Origin: Liolophura sinensis
Taxonomy: Eukaryota; Mollusca; Polyplacophora; Chitonida; Chitonidae
Assembly: GCF_032854445.1 (NCBI RefSeq)
Contig: NW_027018043.1
Coordinates: 41,868-105,867, forward strand
Length of the DNA: 64,000 nucleotides
Reading direction: 5' to 3'
Both the position numbers and the translations under genes were made by a program. Numbering within the stretch: position 1 is the first letter of the stretch; the number at the start of each line of letters is the position of its first letter. Positions 56,641 to 64,000 of the stretch are shown piece by piece. The notes under the pieces are model-generated. The model worked only from the letters and a program-made list of their open reading frames with translations. It did no database searches and was not told the origin of the DNA.

Positions 56641-59600
56641 GGCATCGGCAGCTGTTAAAAAATTGCAAATTTCTCTGGTTTCCATGGAGTAAGAGCCGTT
56701 GCTGGGCACGTGACTATGACATCAATGATCATTCAAATGTCGCTACAGCCAAAAGTATTGGTCGGAGAGCAACGCGGTTTGCACCATTCGATTTCTCGTG
56801 ACAAAATACGTCGGATTAGCCTCTTACCAGTAGCACTGGAACAGTTTTTCCACTTTTGCATTTTTGCCTGGTCTTTTTGTTAATGGAAATCGGCTACACT
56901 GTACTATGTACAATCGCGACTGGTCATTATTATATTCAACTTTTGACTATAAGTTATGTGCCCTTCGGTAGCCCAGAAGACGTCAAATCTTTGGGCTAAA
57001 CCCATTAAACTCACCCAGGAATTGTCTTACTTTTAAGTCCAAGACAATCTCAATGTCTTTATCTACGTGTAGAAAAACCACACCATTTGTACATAAAAAA
57101 CACAAGGTACTAGATACAGTCTGCTGTGAAATGTACAACTGATCACTGACCTACATCAATAAGGTTCTAAAAGATGCGGAATTGGCCCAGGCATCGGCAG
57201 CTGTTTAAAAAATTGCAAATTTCCCTGGTTTCCATGGAGTAAGAGCCGTTGCTGGGCACGTGACTATGACATCAATGATCATTCAATTGTGGCTACAGCC
57301 AAAAGTATTGGTCGGAGAGCAACGCGGTTTGCACCATTCGATTTGTCGTCACAAAATACGTCGGATTAGTCTCTTACCAGCAGCACTGGAACAGTTTTTC
57401 CACTTTTGCATTTTTGCCTGGTCTTTTTGTTAATTGAAATCGGATACATTCTACTATGTACAATCGCGACTGGTCATTACTATATTCAACTTTTGACTAT
57501 AAGTTATGTGCCCTTCTGTAGCCCAGAAGACGTCAAATCTTTGGGCTAAGCCCATTTAACTCACCCAGCAATTGTCTTACTTTTAAGTCCAAGACAATCT
57601 CAATGTCTTTATCTACGTGTAGAAAAACCACACCATTCGTACATGAAAAACACAATGTACTAGATACAGTCTGCTGTAAAAAGTACAACTGATCACTGAC
57701 CCACATCAATAAGGTTCTAATAGATGCGGAATTGGGCCAGGCATCGGCAGCTGTTAAAAAATTGCATATTTCCCTGGTTTCCATGGAGTAAGAGCCGTTG
57801 CTGGGCACGTGACTATGACATCAATGATCATTCAATTGTGGCTACAGCCAAAAGTATTGGTAGGAGAGCAACGCGGTTTGCACCATTCGATTTCTCGTGA
57901 CAAAATACGTCGGATTAGCCTCTTACCAGTAGCACTGGAACAGTTTTTCCACTTTTGCATTTTTGCCTGGTCTTTTTGTTAATGGAAATCGGATACACTG
58001 TACTATGTACAATCGCGACTGGTCATTATTATATTCAACTTTTGACTATAAGTTATGTGCCCTTCGGTAGCCCAGAAGACGTCAAATCTTTGGGCTAAAC
58101 CCATTAAACTCACCCAGCAATTGTCTTACTTTTAAGTCCAAGACAATCTCAATGTCTTTATCTACGTGTAGAAAAACCACACCATTTGTACATAAAAAAC
58201 ACAATGTACTAGATACAGTCTGCTGTAAAAAGTACAACTGATCACTGACCCACATCAATAAGGTTCTAAAAGATTCGGAATTGGCCCAGGCATCGGCAGC
58301 TGTTTAAAAAATTGCAAATTTCCCTGGTTTCCATGGAGTAAGAGCCGTTGCTGGGCACGTGACTATGACATCAATGATCATTCAATTGTCGCTACAGCCA
58401 AAAGTATTGGTCGGAGAGCAACGCGGTTTGCACCATTCGATTTCTCGTGACAAAATACGTCGGATTAGCCTCTTACCAGCAGCACTGGAAGAGTTTTTCC
58501 ACTTTTGCATTTTTGCCTGGTCTTTTTGTTAATGGAAATCGGCTACACTGTACTATGTACAATCGCGACTGGTCATTTTTATATTCAACTTTTGACTATA
58601 AGTTATGTGCCCTTCGGTAGCCCAGAAGACGTCAAATCTTTGGGCTAAACCCATTAAACTCACCCAGGAATTGTCTTACTTCTAAGTCCAAGACAATCTC
58701 AATGTCTTTATCTACGTGTAGAAAAACCACACCATTTGTACATAAAAAACACAAGGTACTAGATACAGTCTGCTGTGAAATGTACAACTGATCACTGAAC
58801 CACATCAATAAGGTTCTAAAAGATGCGGAATTGGCCCAGGCATCGGCAGCTGTTTAAAAATTGCAAATTTCCCTGGTTTCCATGGAGTAAGAGCCGTTGC
58901 TGGGCACGTGACTATGCCATCAATGATCATTCAATTGTCGCTACAGCCAAAAGTATTGGTCGGAGAGCAACGCGGTTTGCACCATTCGATTTGTCGTCAC
59001 AAAATACGTCGGATTAGTCTCTTACCAGCAGCACTGGAACAGTTTTTCCACTTTTGCATTTTTGCCTGGTCTTTTTGTTAATTGAAATCGGATACATTCT
59101 ACTATGTACAATCGCGACTGGTCATTACTATATTCAACTTTTGACTATAAGTTATGTGCCCTTCTGTAGCCCAGAAGACGTCAAATCTTTGGGCTAAGCC
59201 CATTTAACTCACCCAGCAATTGTCTTACTTCTAAGTCCAAGACAATCTCAATGTCTTTATCTACGTGTAGAAAAACCACACCATTTGTACATAAAAAACA
59301 CAATGTACTAGATACAGCCTGCTGTAAAAAGTACAACTGATCACTGACCTACATCAATAATTTTCTAAAAGATGCGGAAATGGCCGAGGCATCGGCATCT
59401 GTTTAAAAAATTGCAAATTTCCCTGGTTTCCATGGAGTAAGAGCCGTTGCTGGGCACGTGACTATGACATCAATGATCATTCAATTGTGGCTACAGCCAA
59501 AAGTATTGGTCGGAGAGCAACGCGGTTTGCACCATTCGATTTCTCGTCACAAAATACGTCGGATTAGCCTCTTATCAGCAGCACTGGAACAGTTTTTCCA

Positions 59601-59937
59601 CTTTTGCATTTTTGCCTGGTCTTTTTGTTAATTGAAATCGGATACACTGTACTATGCACAATTGCGACTGGTCGTTACTATATTCAACTTTTATCTATAC
59701 GTTATGTGCCCTTCGGTAGCCCAGAAGACGTCAAATCTTTGGGCTAAGCCCATTTAACTCATCCAGCAATTGTCTTACTTTTAAGTCCAAGACAATCTCA
59801 ATGTCTTTATCTACGTGTAGAAAAACCACACCATTCGTACATAAAAAACACAATGTACTAGATACAGTCTGCTGTAAAAAGTACAACTGATCACTGAACC
59901 ACATCTATAAGGTTCTAATAGATGCGGAATTGGGCCA
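56641..59937 (+). repeat. Higher-order repeat copy of 6 monomers (M104-M109)
   Basis: The order is AAATGTCGC marker (56641), GACCTACATC/ATTCTACTATG type (57190), CGTACATGAAAAAC/GCATATTTCC type (57740), AAGATTCGG with CTGGAAGAG (58289), CTATGCCATC (58839) and GGCCGAGGCATCGG (59388). The length is 3297 bp. The next marker monomer at 59938 starts another copy with the same order. Confidence 0.85.
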
Positions 59938-62900
59938 GGCATCGGCAGCTGTTAAAAAATTGCAAATTTCTCTGGTTTCCATGGAGTAAGAGCCGTTGCT
60001 GGGCACGTGACTATGACATCAATGATCATTCAAATGTCGCTACAGCCAAAAGTATTGGTCGGAGAGCAACGCGGTTTGCACCATTCGATTTCTCGTGACA
60101 AAATACGTCGGATTAGCCTCTTACCAGTAGCACTGGAACAGTTTTTCCACTTTTGCATTTTTGCCTGGTCTTTTTGTTAATGGAAATCGGCTACACTGTA
60201 CTATGTACAATCGCGACTGGTCATTATTATATTCAACTTTTGACTATAAGTTATGTGCCCTTCGGTAGCCCAGAAGACGTCAAATCTTTGGGCCTAAACC
60301 CATTTAACTCACCCAGGAATTGTCTTACTTTTAAGTCCAAGACAATCTCAATGTCTTTATCTACGTGTAGAAAAACCACACCATTTGTACATAAAAAACA
60401 CAAGGTACTAGATACAGTCTGCTGTGAAATGTACAACTGATCACTGACTTTCATCAATAAGGTTCTAAAAGATGCGGAATTGGCCAGGCATCGGCAGCTG
60501 TTTAAAAAATTGCAAATTTCCCTGGTTTCCATGGAGTAAGAGCCGTTGCTGGGCACGTGACTATGACATCAATGATCATTCAATTGTCGCTACAGCCAAA
60601 AGTATTGGTCGGAGAGCAACGCGGTTTGCACCATTCGATTTCTCGTCACAAAATACGTCGGATTAGTCTCTTACCAGCAGCACTGGAAAAGTTTTTCCAC
60701 TTTTGCATTTTTGCCTGGTCTTTTTGTTAATTGAAATCGGATACATTCTACTATGTCAATCGCGACTGGTCATTACTATATTCAACTTTTGACTATAAGT
60801 TATGTGCCCTCTGTAGCCCAGAAGACGTCAAATCTTTGGGCTAAGCCCATTTAACTCACCCAGCAATTGTCTTACTTTTAAGTCCAAGACAATCTCAATG
60901 TCCTTTATCTACGTGTAGAAAAACCACACCATTCGTACATGAAAAACACAATGTACTAGATACAGTCTGCTGTAAAAAGTACAACTGATCACTGACCCAC
61001 ATCAATAAGGTTCTAATAGATGCGGGAATTGGGCCAGGCATCGGCAGCTGTTAAAAAATTGCATATTTCCCTGGTTTCCATGGAGTAAGAGCCGTTGCTG
61101 GGCACGTGACTATGACATCAATGATCATTCAATTGTGGCTACAGCCAAAAGTATTGGTCGGAGAGCAACGCGGTTTGCACCATTCGATTTCTCGTGACAA
61201 AATACGTCGGATTAGCCTCTTACCAGTAGCACTGGAACAGTTTTTTTCCACTTTTGCATTTTTGCCTGGTTCTTTTGTTAATGGAAATCGGCTACACTGT
61301 ACTATGTACAATCGCGACTGGTCATTATTATATTCAACTTTTGACTATAAGTTATGTGCCCTTCGGTAGCCCAGAAGACGTCAAATCTTTGGGCTAAACC
61401 CATTAAACTCACCCAGGAATTGTCTTACTTTTAAGTCCAAGACAATCTCAATGTCTTTATCTACGTGTAGAAAAACCACACCATTTGTACATAAAAAACA
61501 CAATGTACTAGATACAGTCTGCTGTAAAAAGTACAACTGGTCACTGACCCACATCAATAAGGTTCTAAAAGATGCGGAATTGGCCCAGGCATCGGCAGCT
61601 GTTTAAAAAATTGCAAATTTCCCTGGTTTCCATGGAGTAAGAGCCGTTGCTGGGCACGTGACTATGACATCAATGATCATTCAATTGTCGCTACAGCCAA
61701 AAGTATTGGTCGGAGAGCAACGCGGTTTGCACCATTCGATTTCTCGTCACAAAATACGTCGGATTAGCCGCTTACCAGCAGCACTGGAACAGTTTTTCAC
61801 TTTTGCATTTTTGCCTGGTCTTTTTGTTAATTGAAATCGGATACACTTTACTATGCACAATCGCGACTGGTCGTTACTATATTCAACTTTTAACTATACG
61901 TTATGTGCCCTTCGGTAGCCCAGAAGACGTCAAATCTTTGGGCTAAGCCCATTTAACTCATCCAGCAATTGTCTTACTTTTAAGTCCAAGACAATCTCAA
62001 TGTCTTTATCTACGTGTAGAAAAACCACACCATTTGTACATAAAAAACACAAGGTACTAGATACAGTCTGCTGTAAAAAGTACAACTGATCACTGACCCA
62101 CATCAATAAGGTTCTAAAAGATGCGGAATTGGCCCAGGCATCGGCAGCTGTTTAAAAAATTGCAAATTTCCCTGGTTTCCATGGAGTAAGAGCCGTTGCT
62201 GGGCACGTGACTATGACATGAATGATCATTCAATTGTCGCTACAGCCAAAAGTATTAGTCGGAGAGCAACGCGGTTTGCACCATTCGATTTCTCGTGACA
62301 AAATACGTCGGATTAGCCTCTTACCAGCAGCACTGGAAGAGTTTTTCCACTTTTGCATTTTTGCCTGGTCTTTTTGTTAATGGAAATCGGCTACACTGTA
62401 CTATGTACAATCGCGACTGGTCATTTTTATATTCAACTTTTGACTATAAGTTATGTGCCCTTCGGTAGCCCAGAAGACGTCAAATCTTTGGGCTAAACCA
62501 TTAAACTCACCCAGGAATTGTCTTACTTCTAAGTCCAAGACAATCTCAATGTCTTTATCTACGTGTAGAAAAACCACACCATTTGTACATAAAAAACACA
62601 AGGTAACTAGATACAGTCTGCTGTGAAATGTACAACTGATCACTGAACCACATTAATAAGGTTCTAAAAGATGCGGAATTGGCCCAGGCATCGGCAGCTG
62701 TTTAAAAAATTGCAAATTTCCCTGGTTTCCATGGAGTAAGAGCCGTTGCTGGGCACGTGACTATGCCATCAATGATCATTCAATTGTCGCTACAGCCAAA
62801 AGTATTGGTCGGAGAGCAACGCGGTTTGCACCATTCGATTTGTCGTCACAAAATACGTCGGATTAGTCTCTTACCAGCAGCACTGGAACAGTTTTTCCAC

Positions 62901-63788
62901 TTTTGCATTTTTGCCTGGTCTTTTTGTTAATTGAAATCGGATACATTCTACTATGTACAATCGCGACTGGTCATTACTATATTCAACTTTTGACTATAAG
63001 TTATGTGCCCTTCTGTAGCCCAGAAGACGTCAAATCTTTGGGCTAAGCCCATTTAACTCACCCAGCAATTGTCTTACTTCTAAGTCCAAGACAATCTCAA
63101 TGTCTTTATCTACGTGTAGAAAAACCACACCATTTGTACATAAAAAACACAATGTACTAGATACAGTCTGCTGTAAAAAGTACAACTGATCACTGACCTA
63201 CATCAGTAAGGTTCTAAAAGATGCGGAAATGGCCGAGGCATCGGCATCTGTTTAAAAAATTGCAAATTTCCCTGGTTTCCATGGAGTAAGAGCCGTTGCT
63301 GGGCAACGTGACTATGACATCAATGATCATTCAATTGTGGCTACAGCCAAAAGTATTGGTCGGAGAGCAACGCGGTTTGCACCATTCGATTTCTCGTCAC
63401 AAAATACGTCGGATTAGCCTCTTACCAGCAGCACTGGAACAGTTTTTCCACTTTTGCATTTTTGCCTGGTCTTTTTGTTAATTGAAATCGGATACACTGT
63501 ACTATGCACAATTGCGACTGGTCGTTACTATATTCAACTTTTATCTATACGTTATGTGCCCTTCGGTAGCCCAGAAGACGTCAAATCTTTGGGCTAAGCC
63601 CATTTAACTCATCCAGCAATTGTCTTACTTTTAAGTCCAAGACAATCTCAATGTCTTTATCTACGTGTAGAAAAACCACACCATTCGTACATAAAAAACA
63701 CAATTGTACTAGATACAGTCTGCTGTAAAAAGTACAACTGATCACTGAACCACATCTATAAGGTTCTAATAGATGCGGAATTGGGCCA
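59938..63788 (+). repeat. Higher-order repeat copy of 7 monomers (M110-M116)
   Basis: It matches M104-M109 in order (M110=104, M111=105, M112=106, M114=107, M115=108, M116=109) with one additional monomer, M113 (61588). M113 ends with ACACTTTACTATGCAC like M101 and M102. The copy is 3851 bp. M117 at 63789 begins the next copy and is cut by the window edge. The stretch is rich in 1-2 bp indels compared with its sister. Confidence 0.82.
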
Positions 63789-64000
63789 GGCATCGCAGCT
63801 GTTAAAAAATTGCAAATTTCTCTGGTTTCCATGGAGTAAGAGCCGTTGCTGGGCACGTGACTATGACATCAATGATCATTCAAATGTCGCTACAGCCAAA
63901 AGTATTGGTCGGAGAGCAACGCGGTTTGCACCATTCGATTTCTCGTCACAAAATACGTCGGATTAGCCTCTTACCAGTAGCACTGGAACAGTTTTCACTT

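Larger units (their letters stand above)
1..64000 (+). repeat. Satellite DNA array, ~550-bp monomer, 117 head-to-tail copies
   Basis: The core GGCATCGGCAGCTG or a 1-2 base variant recurs 117 times on the plus strand, from 11 to 63,789, at a mean spacing of 549.8 bp. Spacings are nearly all 548-552. Outliers are 538 (34,095 to 34,633), 543 (20,902 to 21,445), 546 (4,963 to 5,509), 554 (two near 36-37 kb) and 556 (43,441 to 43,997). No monomer is inverted and nothing is inserted between monomers. In order, each monomer carries the core, a CCCTGGTTTCCATGGAG segment, CACGTG, AATGATCATT, CTACAGCCAAAAGTA, ATTCGATTTC, a T-tract cluster, TCGCGACTGG, CCCTTCGGTAGCCCAG, GACGTC, a TGGGCT/AGCCCA inverted repeat, TCTACGTGTAGA, an A-rich variable stretch and a variable junction before the next core. 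This is typical of eukaryotic satellite DNA. Family and species are not recognised. No stretch over 300 bp lies outside the repeat. Confidence 0.98.
45097..64000 (+). repeat. Region III (M83-M117), younger higher-order repeat domain
   Basis: Monomers here commonly carry CTCGTGAC, a CATTCGTACAT variant, TTTTAAGTCC, GTTAATGGAAATCGG and TTACCAGTAGCAC, combinations rare to the left. Anchors run 45097, 45648, 46197, 46746, 47296, 47845, 48395, 48946, 49495, 50045, 50594, 51143, 51692, 52242, 52793, 53342, 53892, 54442, 54991, 55541, 56091, 56641, 57190, 57740, 58289, 58839, 59388, 59938, 60487, 61037, 61588, 62137, 62687, 63237 and 63789. Marker monomers are AAATGTCGC (M85, 100, 104, 110, 117), CTATGCCATC (M88, 98, 102, 103, 108, 115) and GGCCGAGGCATCGGCATCTG (M96, 99, 109, 116). 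Confidence 0.85.

Noticed and set aside
1-64000. CRISPR array or other prokaryotic repeat system
   Set aside because: The repeats are ~550 bp with no short repeat/unique spacer alternation, no adjacent cas-like genes, and the whole unit is repeated with no unique spacers.
1-64000. CENP-B box in the monomer
   Set aside because: I compared the TTCG- and CGGG-containing segments (around ATTCGATTTC and CCCGTCAC) with the CENP-B box pattern NTTCGNNNNANNCGGGN on both strands. None matches the required spacing, so centromere identity cannot be claimed this way.

Overview
This 64 kb window is one uninterrupted tandem satellite DNA array and nothing else. A monomer of about 550 bp is repeated head to tail, always in the same orientation. 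Using the short core GGCATCGGCAGCTG as an anchor, I located 117 monomer starts, the first at position 11 and the last at 63,789, which gives a mean period of 549.8 bp. Most spacings are 548-552 bp and the extremes are 538 and 556. Both window edges cut through the array, so its ends are not seen. I found no protein-coding gene, rRNA, tRNA, CRISPR array, transposon or unique sequence. The longest open frames (60-134 codons, both strands, many starting at GTG) are by-products of the repeat and are opened and closed by single substitutions. The architecture (long homogeneous monomers, higher-order repeats, no insertions) is that of eukaryotic heterochromatin, for example pericentromeric or sex-chromosome satellite. 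I do not recognise the monomer as a named family and cannot name the organism.

Layout, with monomers numbered M1-M117 by anchor. Region I (1-28,042, M1-M51) holds an 8.4-kb block A (M1-M16), block B (M17-M29, mostly a GATTTTGTCATC-type subfamily), a second copy of block A (A', M30-M45, displaced by 15.94 kb, or 29 monomers), and a compressed, rearranged copy of the end of A' (M46-M51). Region II (28,043-45,096, M52-M82) is a shuffled field of about nine monomer types. An ancestral five-type cycle (about 2.75 kb) is still readable at both ends, and later 1.1-kb and 2.2-kb tandem duplications sit between them. Region III (45,097-64,000, M83-M117) is a younger higher-order repeat whose successive copies hold 4, 6 and 7 monomers.

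The array appears to evolve by unequal exchange and conversion between out-of-register monomers. Several monomers are clear hybrids, with the 5' part of one type joined to the 3' part of its downstream neighbour. Their junctions fall in the same quarter of the monomer, near a conserved segment that also carries a weak RNA polymerase III B-box-like motif. Other recurrent elements are a strongly retained CACGTG E-box, a perfect AATGATCATT palindrome, a run of spaced T-tracts and several short inverted repeats. Four patches (about 18.6-21.5, 34.6-37.4, 42.9-45.7 and 60.3-64.0 kb) are unusually rich in 1-2 bp indels that are absent from sister copies. They look more like unpolished assembly than biology.
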